Source of the DNA: a bacterium | Lineage (GTDB): Bacteria; Bacillota; Clostridia; Lachnospirales; Lachnospiraceae | Direction of reading: 5' to 3' | Assembly (NCBI GenBank): GCA_023664305.1 | Contig: JAMPFT010000001.1 | Coordinates: 383,609-447,608 of the forward strand | Length of the DNA stretch: 64,000 bases | Shown here: one piece after another, positions 9,376 through 18,665 of the stretch | Layout: every line of letters begins with the position of its first letter | How positions within the stretch are numbered: position 1 is the first letter of the stretch | Made by a program: the position numbers and the translations under genes | The notes under the pieces: generated by a model | Database searches by the model: none | The model's input: only the letters and a program-made list of their open reading frames with translations | Told to the model about the DNA's origin: nothing

Positions 9376-10163
9376 GACTTTACTCCCTTATACAAAACCG
9401 AGGATATCGGCTGATTAAATAATTCTCTTGATTGATATAAGAACCATTTTAAATCCTGATCACTTCCGGATTTCAAGGTAATCTCTCCGTTATCATGCAA
9501 TTGCCTTAATGCGCTGGACATAGCAATGCTCAGATTTTTCTCAGATGTCGATGGTGAAAGCATCATTCTACCGTACTGCATAAACCTTCCCATAAAATCA
9601 GACATTGCATATTCCTGTTTCTTTTCCAGATTCATCAGGCGAAGCACATCTTTAACATACACATAAGCATTGGGCAAAAAAGCCATTTCATTTATAGTCC
9701 CGAATCCCAAAAACTGTGCCCAGAACCTCCATCCCCTCATCATCGGCGGCGTGATCGTTTCTCCCAGCCGGTCTGTCAGATAGTTAAGCATACTTAAATC
9801 AGCAATAGAGCGGTATTCATATATTTTTTCGTTCATATTAACGATGACATTTGTACATTTCCAGAACTGCCCGTCCGCCAGATCCGGCAAAATTGAAATA
9901 ACATATTTTCTGAAATCCGCTATCGTTTTTAGTTTTTCCTTATCCTCCGATATACTTATTACATTATCCTTATTCTCAATAACTTTCAGTTCTTCCGCCG
10001 TCTTAAATATCGTCGAAAAATACGACGTTCCCTCATAAATCTCCTTTGGCTCCATAAGTTTCTGTAATTCATTTCGAGAAATCCCCTTCTTAAAATCCAC
10101 AATCTTATACAATGCAAACACTCTCGCGGGTATTGCCTCTGTCACCATATTTCCAATAAACAT
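9372..10163 (-). CDS. Small defence-island protein, DpdG-like
   Basis: A protein of 263 residues without membrane segments or catalytic motifs. The N-terminal 80 residues (PARVFALYKIVDFKKGISRNELQKLM) read like a winged helix. The middle has aromatic stretches such as MMRGWRFWAQFLGFG. It sits between the RecQ-like helicase and the large ATPase, matching the position and size of DpdG in Dpd clusters. The start follows an AAGGG ribosome site. Its role is unknown; a DNA-binding or adaptor part for the ATPase is an inference from position. It overlaps the ATPase gene by four bases. Confidence 0.6.
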   Translation of the reverse strand: MFIGNMVTEAIPARVFALYKIVDFKKGISRNELQKLMEPKEIYEGTSYFSTIFKTAEELKVIENKDNVISISEDKEKLKTIADFRKYVISILPDLADGQFWKCTNVIVNMNEKIYEYRSIADLSMLNYLTDRLGETITPPMMRGWRFWAQFLGFGTINEMAFLPNAYVYVKDVLRLMNLEKKQEYAMSDFMGRFMQYGRMMLSPSTSEKNLSIAMSSALRQLHDNGEITLKSGSDQDLKWFLYQSRELFNQPISSVLYKGVKS

Positions 10164-10185
10164 AATTTTATCCCTTCTCGGCTTC

Positions 10186-12603
10186 CTATCTGATTACCTT
10201 TCCATCTACATCAAGAGAAATTGTTTTCTCTGATGCTTTCGATATAACGAAATCATTGTTTGCAACATGTATAACAGTATTCCCCTGTTTCACACATTTT
10301 CGAATTATATTGTATTCCTGCATAGCTTTCTCCGGGTCATCACTATATATTGACATGATCAGCCCAGCAGAAAAAAAACTGTTGTCATATTTAAGCAATG
10401 TTCGCAATTCCTTATAATTAATATAGATCAGACCCGGATTAACTTCTTCATCATATCCGGTTGCACTTTCACTGACGATGATATTCGGTTTGTAATAATC
10501 TATAATACTTTTCCGCTCCTCCTTTGTAATCAGCAATGCTTCTTTTGTATCCGAGAAAAAATCAGCCATATCTGAGAACTGCTTCCTTCCTAAGTCTTTA
10601 ACCTCAACCAATAAAGGAAAACGGTCAACCTCATCGCAAACGATTTCTTCATGCTGCCCGCATCCAGGGCAGTATTCCGAAACAAGCGGATATGTGTCAT
10701 AAAACATAGATGACCAACAAAGCTGGGACTCTCTCTCGATCGAATTTCTCATCAACGAAAATGCCGCCAAAGATTTGGCCGCTTCTTTTTCTCTGACTGA
10801 ATCAAATAATTGGTATGCACGATCAGACTCCTCCGTTATAATTTCATTCAATATTCGTATGGTAAAAATGTACTTATTATTGCTGTCTAATTCGATTGAC
10901 AAGATGCTAATCATGTCATATCTACTTAGCAGCAACAAAACATTGATATTCCATTTTTCATCACTGTCGTTTCCTTCCTCAAAGTAATTAATCCGACTGT
11001 AATTAGGTTTGGTAGAAGCAAAAACTGCAATTTCTCCGCCTTTCCACATATTTTCGGGATACCTGTACATACTCCACCAACGCCCCCATAGTTTCTGTGT
11101 TGTTAAAACTTTACTCACATGGTTAATCGCTTTTGACACATCATCGTTTTCAATGCACATAATGCTTAAAGAGGGGAGACCATCACGTCCTCCACGCCCT
11201 AATTCCTGATAATAAGAATCCGGACTTTCAGGTACATACAGATGAACAACGCTTCTTACATCTGGTTTATCTACTCCTACGCCAAAGGCTGATGTGGCAA
11301 TCATGATCTCATATTGGTTATCAGACCATTGGTCAATCAACTCCAAACGCTCATCTGATTTTGTTTCGCCAGTAAATATTCTTATATTGGAATACCCATA
11401 GCCATTAAGATATTCCTTCCATTTTTCGGCTTCATAGGGAGCATTCACATACAGAATCATAGGCTTGGGCATCACATTGACAAGGTTCAACACTTTCTTT
11501 CTCTTATCCCTATATCCGTCTGCCATTACCATTATAAAACGCGGTTCTTTTCTTAATGAATCACATCTGAGCTCGATCCATTTGTCCTCCGTAGAAAATA
11601 TCTTTTTTAAAGTTTTGACCGTATCATCTTTAAAAGTAGCAGACAGGAGGAATGTTTTGATATTTGGATTAATCCTCATCAATTCTCTTCTCCATGGACC
11701 GAGGCATTGATAATCAACCCTGAAGAAGTCGCCCCACGCTACTACAATATGAGCTTCATCAATAATAATATTTTTTAAATACCATCTTGCGTTCGCTTCA
11801 TTAACAAGTTCCTGGAACTTTTCGTTTTTGATCAATGCCTCAGGTGAAATAAACAATAATCTGGCTGTTTTATTTTTTATGGCCTCGGATATTTCACCGA
11901 GCTTTTTGCATCCACTATAATAATAGAAAATCTCATTATCGGCTGATGATTTAATATTTTCCCTCGCAACTCTCTCCTGATCTATTGCCAGAGAAACTGT
12001 AGGCACGACCACTATAGACAATCCATTTTCCATGTAACTGACAGCCTGCGTTACCAGACTTTTCCCTCCGCCTGTCGGCATCGAAACCAGTGTCGTATAA
12101 CTGGCTGGTGTGTTAAGCGCACCATATACGCAGAGTTTTTGTTCGATTGACTTGAAACGCTTAAACCCTGTTAATTCTGATATATACCTGTTTGTAAGCA
12201 AACAGTATGAAGAATTACTTTCCGGAACAGTTGAACTCATGTTAACAAAAGTGTTTTCCACAAAGCTCTTATGCTTGATATAATCAGGAATCTCGTATGT
12301 TGCATAGTATTTTTGAACGGATGGGTTGAAGTGTATTCCGAAATTATTGTTATCCAGAAGGTCATGCTCATCTATACGCAGTTCCGTTTGGAATGAAAGC
12401 ATAATACTTCTGAGCGTGCTAAGGTAATCCGAAAGTCCTGCCCTTCCGGCACGGTATTTTTTTAACGTATGCACAAGTCGGATTACAACATTCTCCAGAG
12501 CAAAATCAACTGCATTACCCTCACTACAATATTCCGGAATATAGTCATCCGCATCTCCGTTAATTAGTTTTTCAATATTTTCTATGATCTGTTCTTTATC
12601 CAT
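10186..12603 (-). CDS. RecQ-like DEAD/DEAH helicase, DpdF-like
   Basis: A superfamily 2 helicase of 805 residues. Walker A MPTGGGKSLVTQ lies near residue 180 and the DEAH box IIIDEAHIVVAWGDFF near residue 280. The C-terminal RecA domain has ATSAFGVGVDKPDVRS and YYQELGRGGRDG, all classic RecQ motifs. A cysteine group in YCPGCGQHEEIVC near residue 645 could bind zinc. The start overlaps the end of the SNF2-type gene by eight bases. The family resembles DpdF. RecQ-type helicases unwind DNA 3' to 5'; here it probably serves the restriction branch of the system. A plain housekeeping RecQ is unlikely because of the operon and the long N-terminal extension. Confidence 0.75.
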   Translation of the reverse strand: MDKEQIIENIEKLINGDADDYIPEYCSEGNAVDFALENVVIRLVHTLKKYRAGRAGLSDYLSTLRSIMLSFQTELRIDEHDLLDNNNFGIHFNPSVQKYYATYEIPDYIKHKSFVENTFVNMSSTVPESNSSYCLLTNRYISELTGFKRFKSIEQKLCVYGALNTPASYTTLVSMPTGGGKSLVTQAVSYMENGLSIVVVPTVSLAIDQERVARENIKSSADNEIFYYYSGCKKLGEISEAIKNKTARLLFISPEALIKNEKFQELVNEANARWYLKNIIIDEAHIVVAWGDFFRVDYQCLGPWRRELMRINPNIKTFLLSATFKDDTVKTLKKIFSTEDKWIELRCDSLRKEPRFIMVMADGYRDKRKKVLNLVNVMPKPMILYVNAPYEAEKWKEYLNGYGYSNIRIFTGETKSDERLELIDQWSDNQYEIMIATSAFGVGVDKPDVRSVVHLYVPESPDSYYQELGRGGRDGLPSLSIMCIENDDVSKAINHVSKVLTTQKLWGRWWSMYRYPENMWKGGEIAVFASTKPNYSRINYFEEGNDSDEKWNINVLLLLSRYDMISILSIELDSNNKYIFTIRILNEIITEESDRAYQLFDSVREKEAAKSLAAFSLMRNSIERESQLCWSSMFYDTYPLVSEYCPGCGQHEEIVCDEVDRFPLLVEVKDLGRKQFSDMADFFSDTKEALLITKEERKSIIDYYKPNIIVSESATGYDEEVNPGLIYINYKELRTLLKYDNSFFSAGLIMSIYSDDPEKAMQEYNIIRKCVKQGNTVIHVANNDFVISKASEKTISLDVDGKVIR

Positions 12604-15600
12604 TGTCTTTCACCAGCCACATAAAACAAGCAGATTCCATTCTGATAATGGGTTTGCGTAAACTGTCATATATTATCTCATACTGCTTTTTTATCAAATC
12701 CAAAGATTCTGTTACTTTTATGCCATAGTAATTAGACTTTGCTTCATGCGTTGATAAAATCTGCTCTATCATTTCCCTCGCACCTGTTAAGTTCGATTCA
12801 GCCTTAAATTTATCGCCAGCCTCTTTCCTTGCAATCCTGCCTCCCTGAACAACGAGTTTCTCCCATTTTTCTTCGGGATAGTACGATTTAAACCAGTCAA
12901 GAATGGAACATCTATAACGTTTCGGAACTCTCAGGAATCCATTTTCAAACCCACGTCTTCCTAAATGCTCAATCTGATCACTCTGGTTAAAATACCCAGT
13001 CCGGGCAATTCTTCCGTGCTCACTTAATACAATTTTTAAGGGCACGTCATCATATGCAGGAAAGGCAATTGGAATAACCTGTATCGAGGTAGACAAATAT
13101 TGTCTGAACAATCCTAATGAGTAAAGAGAGATGCCCTCATCCAACAGTATCCTCTCATTCGGCTCTACTGAAAATGTAAAAACAAATCCTTTCCACTCGA
13201 CAGAAGACAACGCGGCAAAAGCAGCGGCCATTCCTTTGTAGGAATGCATCGCGTTCTCCGTTATGCAGTCAAATATTTCATCTCCTGGGGCATAGAAATG
13301 AATATAGTCATTTTTTATTGCCACTTCTCTGTCAAAAGAACCCTGGATTATCCTATTATTCTTAAATATTTTTTTCTGTTTTTCTTCCTCCACTCCTCTC
13401 TGTACTCTGATGGCAATCTCATTTTGCTTCTTGATTAGATAGCTATCCCAACTTGGCGGTATTAAAAACGAATTTTGCGCCGATCTGATAGAAAAATTAT
13501 TCTCATCAAACGCCACAAGACCGCTATCCTTATTCTGATGCACCACACCAAAGCCTGCCAGAGACGCCCAACTCATCATAGTTTGGGCAAACAAATCATT
13601 CTCGTTAAACTGGTAGTTGGAGAGCAAACGCTCAAGCTGATTATATAACGGTCTATATCTCAAGGCTGCCGTATCAAAGATCTGCTCTCTTCGCACGGTC
13701 TCTCGCATCTGTCCGGCTTCTTTTATCAGTTCCGGGACAAGCCTGTACAAACCAAATTCAAAGTCAGTACAGATTGAATCAGCAATCTTATGATTTATAT
13801 CATTCATAATTATCTCAAGTCCGCTTAAAGACTGCCCGAAAACATTCAAACCCTGATTCCACAGGTTAAACAATTGCTCTTCATAACTCTCCGTAGTGTG
13901 TATAACTACTGATGTAACGGGGATCTGAACATTTCTTCCCATACGGTCAAGCCGTCCGATTCGCTGTTCAATCGTATTAATATTCCAAGGCAAATCTATA
14001 TGGATCACATAATCAGCAATCTGAAGGTTTCTTCCTTCACCCCCCGATTTATCGCAGATTAGTATTGTACATTTTGGATCAGACTGGAAACGGTAAATGT
14101 TGATTTCAGCCTCATCTTTATCCATTTCAATAGAAAAGCCCACCACCTCCTCCCCAAAAGCCTCATAAAGTACCCTGTAATACACATCGAAAGTCTCTAT
14201 ATGGTCTGTAAATACAACTGTTTTTTTATTATAAAGATTCGTTTCAATATAACTGACTATATTCACAAGACGAGACGGATGAGACTCCACGTCATCCAGA
14301 ATCTCTGTCATCTTCTGTAATATGTCATCTTCGTCCTCCACCCATCTGTCTGCGCTTTTCCTTACATTCTCCGGAACAGATGCATTTTTTCCGTTTACTT
14401 CTTTTAATCTTGCCCTATATGCCCATGGCGAACTGAAAAAGGCCTCCAGCACTGGTTGAATCTCGCTTCCCACCCGTGCCGCGTCAATATTCTCCTGATT
14501 TTTAACAATCCATTCCTTTAGCGTTCTGTATGCCTCAAACTCGTAATAATTAACACTGTCTCCAAGCGGGTATGTAATTTCTTCTAAGTGTCTTTCGGCA
14601 AACTCCCCGTCTTCATCCTTAGGATAAACTCCAAGAATGGCTCTCCTTCCCCTTATGATGCTTCTTTCAATCTGGTAATTATCACAAATATAAGAAATGA
14701 CCACCTGCATATCATACAGACCAAAGTCCTCTTTTCCCGTGTCTATAGAGGAAACCATTTTTTTCAAGGTATCATCCCCAATCAAGGACGAGAGATCATT
14801 CAGGACTTCTTCTAATTCCGTCAACTGATCCTGCACATCCTCATTCTCATGAGGATCCGCTTCATCTACCTCTGGAAGCACTTCGTTTTTGAAACTGTCA
14901 ATATCATCAAGTAATGCATGTGTCAGCTGGGAAATTTGATTCTGTTTATCCACCAATCCCGTAAATTCATCTATATTAATCACGTCATAGATGGCTGGCT
15001 GAATCAATCTCAATAGTTTAAGATACTCTTCCCTGCGCTGCTGGATGGGAGTAGCGCTAAGCAGGATGATATTTTCTGCATTTATGCTTAAAGTATGTAT
15101 CTTCTCATAGATCACCAAATTACTTATACAATTATGCACCTCGTCTACAATCACAAAATCCCATTTGGTTTTACAACCTGCGTCTTTTAAATCCTCCATG
15201 GTTTCGATCAAAAGGAAGTGACCGTTTTCATTCTCTCCTTCAAGGATTCCGAATTTAAATAATAGTTCCGTTTTCCATTGAGCCCTTAGCACTCTGGGAA
15301 CTACAATCAATATATTCTTCCCTGCTTTATTGCTGAGAAAGATCTTTAATATGGAACACGCTTCTATCGTTTTGCCAAGACCGACTTCATCCGCAAGCAT
15401 GTATCTGCATTTCTCAGACTGTAAGCATCGCATGATCGTATTAACCTGAAATGCCTTCAGATAAATCTTACAACCAGCCAATTCCTTAAAACCAAAGATT
15501 GAGTTGTCAAGTATATTCATTATATCCTTGACAATTTGCCTTCCAAGATACCAACATGGATTATGAAATTCGTATTTTGCAAGTTGATGAACAGGATTCG

Positions 15601-15982
15601 CTGCTCCGGAAAAAAAGGAAGCATTAAGTTTTTCCTCATTCACGCATAAATATTCCTTGCTGTCATCATCTTGAACATAATAGTCAAAGCTCTCATCTTC
15701 CCTGACTTTATATTCAACTATGGTAGCTGAATGAGATTCATATTTGACCTTTGAGCCCTTAAATAGACGACAATGATCTAACACCGCCAAAGGCGCCTCT
15801 TTTACCTCTTCAGGTATATATTCAAAAAACTTCTTATAGCCAAACGGGTCGGCAAACATTATGTGTGCCGTCTCATTAAACTCATTTACACTGACCACCT
15901 TCCCTGTTGCAAATATCCTTGGATTCTGTGGGTACTCACGGTCAACCGGACACCTGACAAAGACTCCTTTTTTTATCATCAT
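12596..15982 (-). CDS. SNF2-family helicase/translocase, DpdE-like
   Basis: A protein of 1128 residues. The N-terminal 130 residues resemble a beta-rich DNA-binding region. The SNF2 core has Walker A ADEVGLGKTIEACSIL near residue 195, the DEVH box VIVDEVHN, and a second RecA domain with CDKSGGEGRNLQ and QRIGRLDRMGRNVQIPV. An acidic insert (VDEADPHENEDVQDQ) lies between the lobes. It starts 13 bases after the AddB-like gene and overlaps the RecQ-like gene. SNF2 ATPases of this kind translocate on duplex DNA and are common in restriction and DISARM-like systems; size and neighbours fit DpdE best. Confidence 0.78.
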   Translation of the reverse strand: MMIKKGVFVRCPVDREYPQNPRIFATGKVVSVNEFNETAHIMFADPFGYKKFFEYIPEEVKEAPLAVLDHCRLFKGSKVKYESHSATIVEYKVREDESFDYYVQDDDSKEYLCVNEEKLNASFFSGAANPVHQLAKYEFHNPCWYLGRQIVKDIMNILDNSIFGFKELAGCKIYLKAFQVNTIMRCLQSEKCRYMLADEVGLGKTIEACSILKIFLSNKAGKNILIVVPRVLRAQWKTELLFKFGILEGENENGHFLLIETMEDLKDAGCKTKWDFVIVDEVHNCISNLVIYEKIHTLSINAENIILLSATPIQQRREEYLKLLRLIQPAIYDVINIDEFTGLVDKQNQISQLTHALLDDIDSFKNEVLPEVDEADPHENEDVQDQLTELEEVLNDLSSLIGDDTLKKMVSSIDTGKEDFGLYDMQVVISYICDNYQIERSIIRGRRAILGVYPKDEDGEFAERHLEEITYPLGDSVNYYEFEAYRTLKEWIVKNQENIDAARVGSEIQPVLEAFFSSPWAYRARLKEVNGKNASVPENVRKSADRWVEDEDDILQKMTEILDDVESHPSRLVNIVSYIETNLYNKKTVVFTDHIETFDVYYRVLYEAFGEEVVGFSIEMDKDEAEINIYRFQSDPKCTILICDKSGGEGRNLQIADYVIHIDLPWNINTIEQRIGRLDRMGRNVQIPVTSVVIHTTESYEEQLFNLWNQGLNVFGQSLSGLEIIMNDINHKIADSICTDFEFGLYRLVPELIKEAGQMRETVRREQIFDTAALRYRPLYNQLERLLSNYQFNENDLFAQTMMSWASLAGFGVVHQNKDSGLVAFDENNFSIRSAQNSFLIPPSWDSYLIKKQNEIAIRVQRGVEEEKQKKIFKNNRIIQGSFDREVAIKNDYIHFYAPGDEIFDCITENAMHSYKGMAAAFAALSSVEWKGFVFTFSVEPNERILLDEGISLYSLGLFRQYLSTSIQVIPIAFPAYDDVPLKIVLSEHGRIARTGYFNQSDQIEHLGRRGFENGFLRVPKRYRCSILDWFKSYYPEEKWEKLVVQGGRIARKEAGDKFKAESNLTGAREMIEQILSTHEAKSNYYGIKVTESLDLIKKQYEIIYDSLRKPIIRMESACFMWLVKDNG

Positions 15983-15995
15983 AGTACCTCATCGT

Positions 15996-18665
15996 TTATT
16001 TTCGAATGCTTCTGAATACTTCCAGACAGATATCTTTGTCTGCACATTTATCGCATAAACTATTGCGCGATCTCCTATATTTATCCTGTTCCAAATTTTC
16101 TTCGCTCAATACACTGTCTACTTCTGCCTGTGTTGCATTTTTAAACACTTCTCTAAATGCTATATCAGCTGTTTTGCTATTTGGCAGGGAAAGAAAATTT
16201 TCACGTTTGACCATATAGTCAACTTCCCCGGCTTTAATATTTGTAAATTTTCCACAAAATACCGCATGCTGCTCAATATAATTCTCTGCCATATTTATCA
16301 CATCTACCTTTTCAGACCGATTAAGGAAAGGAAAGTCATATGCCAACTCATCCATCTGTTCAATCAGATAATTTCGCACCATACTCTTTACATAAGTTTT
16401 CCCGGAAAACTCTTTCCGTGTTCTGTGTTCCAGCAAGACTATCAGATACCTCTTTAGCAGGAAGTCGTCTTTATATACTGACTTCCCTTCAATAATTGTT
16501 TCCAACAGAAAACGATATCTGCATAACCTGTATTTCATCAGATCATACTGTGAAAACTTCCTGTATATCGAATCTTTTACCTTGATATATCGGTCATTTT
16601 TCTTCCATGTATTTGGATCATCTAAACTGTACGGCACCGGATTAGCATTCAACACTTTGAGTAGATAGTACATTTCGTTTTCATGATCCGGAGCATTTTT
16701 TATGTAACTCAGTTTTATCTTGCATTTACTAAAAGCAAGCCCGTAGACCAGCGCATATCTTCTGAAATTCTTATACTCCATGCGTGATGTGACATAGACC
16801 TGATACTTCCAATCTACCGGAGCCTGCGCCACTTCAAAAAAATCCATATCAAGGGGCCACGAAAATTCATCTCCATGCGTGATACTCATATCGCAGTCGG
16901 ACAGGCACGCAAAATGATAAACCACATCCTGCTCCTTATAGTTCTTTCTTAGAATATCTCCATCAATCTGTTCAAAATTCCTTGCGATCCAGTATGCACC
17001 TTTTCCCTCTGCCGGCACCTGCTGAAGATAGATCTGCATCGTCTCACGCAGACAATCAAAAGATGCCTTGGCCTCAACACCCTGAACCTCTTTCAAACGC
17101 TCCAGCACCCTCTGGACAATTTCCCTGAACTCAGAATCTATATCTTCTTTAGACAGCACCTCTTTAACCAATACATCTGAGACTTTATCATAAAACACTT
17201 TAAAGTCATTCTTCTGATCACTAAAATCCATGAAGAAAGTCTCTGCGATCTCATTTAATGCTGTTAAAGCTGTTATCAGTTCATCAATTTCATCAGGAGC
17301 AACATCAAAATATTCAATGCGGGAAAGTTCCTCCATTTCCGCAGAACCTGAATCCAGTTCTTCGATTCTTTCCTTTAACTCTTTAAGCTTTCTATTTATT
17401 CTTTTTATCGTTTTCTCATCTTGAAAATATAATTTGCATTTATCAAATATCGAGACAGCCTGTCCTATATTTGCTTCCGCAATAATACCGCAGGAAAGAC
17501 ACTCGTATATATCCTCGATATTCTTTATATTCATGCCTTTCGTTTCGTCATCCCATAAGTTAGTTATCGCAATAAAAAAATGTCCAATCGGATAATCGAG
17601 AAAGTTTCTTTCTCCAAACTGCTCTGGAAAGTAAATTTTCAAAATATCATTTACATTGCTGTTTGCTGCATAGATTTGCTCATCCATGTAATAAAGGGAC
17701 GAACCCGCATAATTATGCTTCGCCCGCTCCACCTCAGCCTTTTCAAACTTTTTGGCAATATATCCCGCGAATTCCGTTTGATTATCAAACTCAGTTACCT
17801 CAATCCGCTCAGAATAATCAATTGTCGCCGTACTCCCGGCTATCATTGCCGCAATATTATCAGCGATACGGCTACCTTCAAACTCCTTACTATGATCATA
17901 GAAATTATGAGGCGATAAAATTATCTTACTCTCAAACCACGAGTACACATTCAGCCATGTTTGATATACATTTTTATAGTCCGGGACATAATTGAACAAG
18001 ATGAATACATTTTTATATTTACTCAGAAGTTCTATGGTTTTCAGCATAATTGGAGAAAACTGATGTATTCCGTGAATTACAATAATGTCCCTTTTTACTC
18101 CTTCAAGTTTATCCCTGTAAATCTCTTTGCGCAACGCTTCCTCCATTGTCTCTGAAATGGCGGAATTAATTTCTTCATTGGTAAAATCGTTTTTAATCAG
18201 GAAATGCTTATTTCCATTTTTTCTCAATTCCCTGTAAATTTCAACCACACATTTTTGTTCATAGGTTAACGCAGCGTCCTGTATATGATCCGGATTCATA
18301 TCAAGTTCAAACATGATCCTGATACTCTTTACAACATATGCACGGTTCCGCTTGAGAGATAATCTGACATCATCAATATCAATAGATTCATCAAGAATCT
18401 CATTAAAACTTATATATTCAATGAGGTTATCAACTGTAGCCCTCTGATTGATCTCCGTCACAGGACTTTCCCATTGATCATGCAGTTTATTAACAAACCG
18501 CGTAATCGTTGTGAGTTTTCCCTCAAAAAAGTCGCTGTATTGGTCACACAAACCACTTGCCAAAGTCTGCGATGCGCACAAATGGAAACCGTTTTTAATT
18601 AACGCCCAATACGGTTCCTTATGTAATCTATAAGGATTGCTATATGTGTAAATGACTATTGCCAT
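15996..18665 (-). CDS. AddB-like protein with iron-sulfur cysteine pattern
   Basis: A protein of 889 residues with no intact Walker motif. It reads like a degenerate UvrD-type scaffold followed by an AddB/RecB-like C-terminal nuclease fold. One cysteine in KYRLCRYRFLLE near residue 710 and a C-x2-C-x5-C group at the very end (CDKCADKDIC) reproduce the four-cysteine layout of the AddB iron-sulfur domain. I cannot see a clean PD-(D/E)XK catalytic motif between them; the matching stretch reads FTNIKAGEVDYMVKRENF. The gene overlaps the NERD-UvrD helicase gene by ten bases, so the two products probably form an AddAB-like complex. Nuclease activity is uncertain. Confidence 0.65.
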   Translation of the reverse strand: MAIVIYTYSNPYRLHKEPYWALIKNGFHLCASQTLASGLCDQYSDFFEGKLTTITRFVNKLHDQWESPVTEINQRATVDNLIEYISFNEILDESIDIDDVRLSLKRNRAYVVKSIRIMFELDMNPDHIQDAALTYEQKCVVEIYRELRKNGNKHFLIKNDFTNEEINSAISETMEEALRKEIYRDKLEGVKRDIIVIHGIHQFSPIMLKTIELLSKYKNVFILFNYVPDYKNVYQTWLNVYSWFESKIILSPHNFYDHSKEFEGSRIADNIAAMIAGSTATIDYSERIEVTEFDNQTEFAGYIAKKFEKAEVERAKHNYAGSSLYYMDEQIYAANSNVNDILKIYFPEQFGERNFLDYPIGHFFIAITNLWDDETKGMNIKNIEDIYECLSCGIIAEANIGQAVSIFDKCKLYFQDEKTIKRINRKLKELKERIEELDSGSAEMEELSRIEYFDVAPDEIDELITALTALNEIAETFFMDFSDQKNDFKVFYDKVSDVLVKEVLSKEDIDSEFREIVQRVLERLKEVQGVEAKASFDCLRETMQIYLQQVPAEGKGAYWIARNFEQIDGDILRKNYKEQDVVYHFACLSDCDMSITHGDEFSWPLDMDFFEVAQAPVDWKYQVYVTSRMEYKNFRRYALVYGLAFSKCKIKLSYIKNAPDHENEMYYLLKVLNANPVPYSLDDPNTWKKNDRYIKVKDSIYRKFSQYDLMKYRLCRYRFLLETIIEGKSVYKDDFLLKRYLIVLLEHRTRKEFSGKTYVKSMVRNYLIEQMDELAYDFPFLNRSEKVDVINMAENYIEQHAVFCGKFTNIKAGEVDYMVKRENFLSLPNSKTADIAFREVFKNATQAEVDSVLSEENLEQDKYRRSRNSLCDKCADKDICLEVFRSIRK

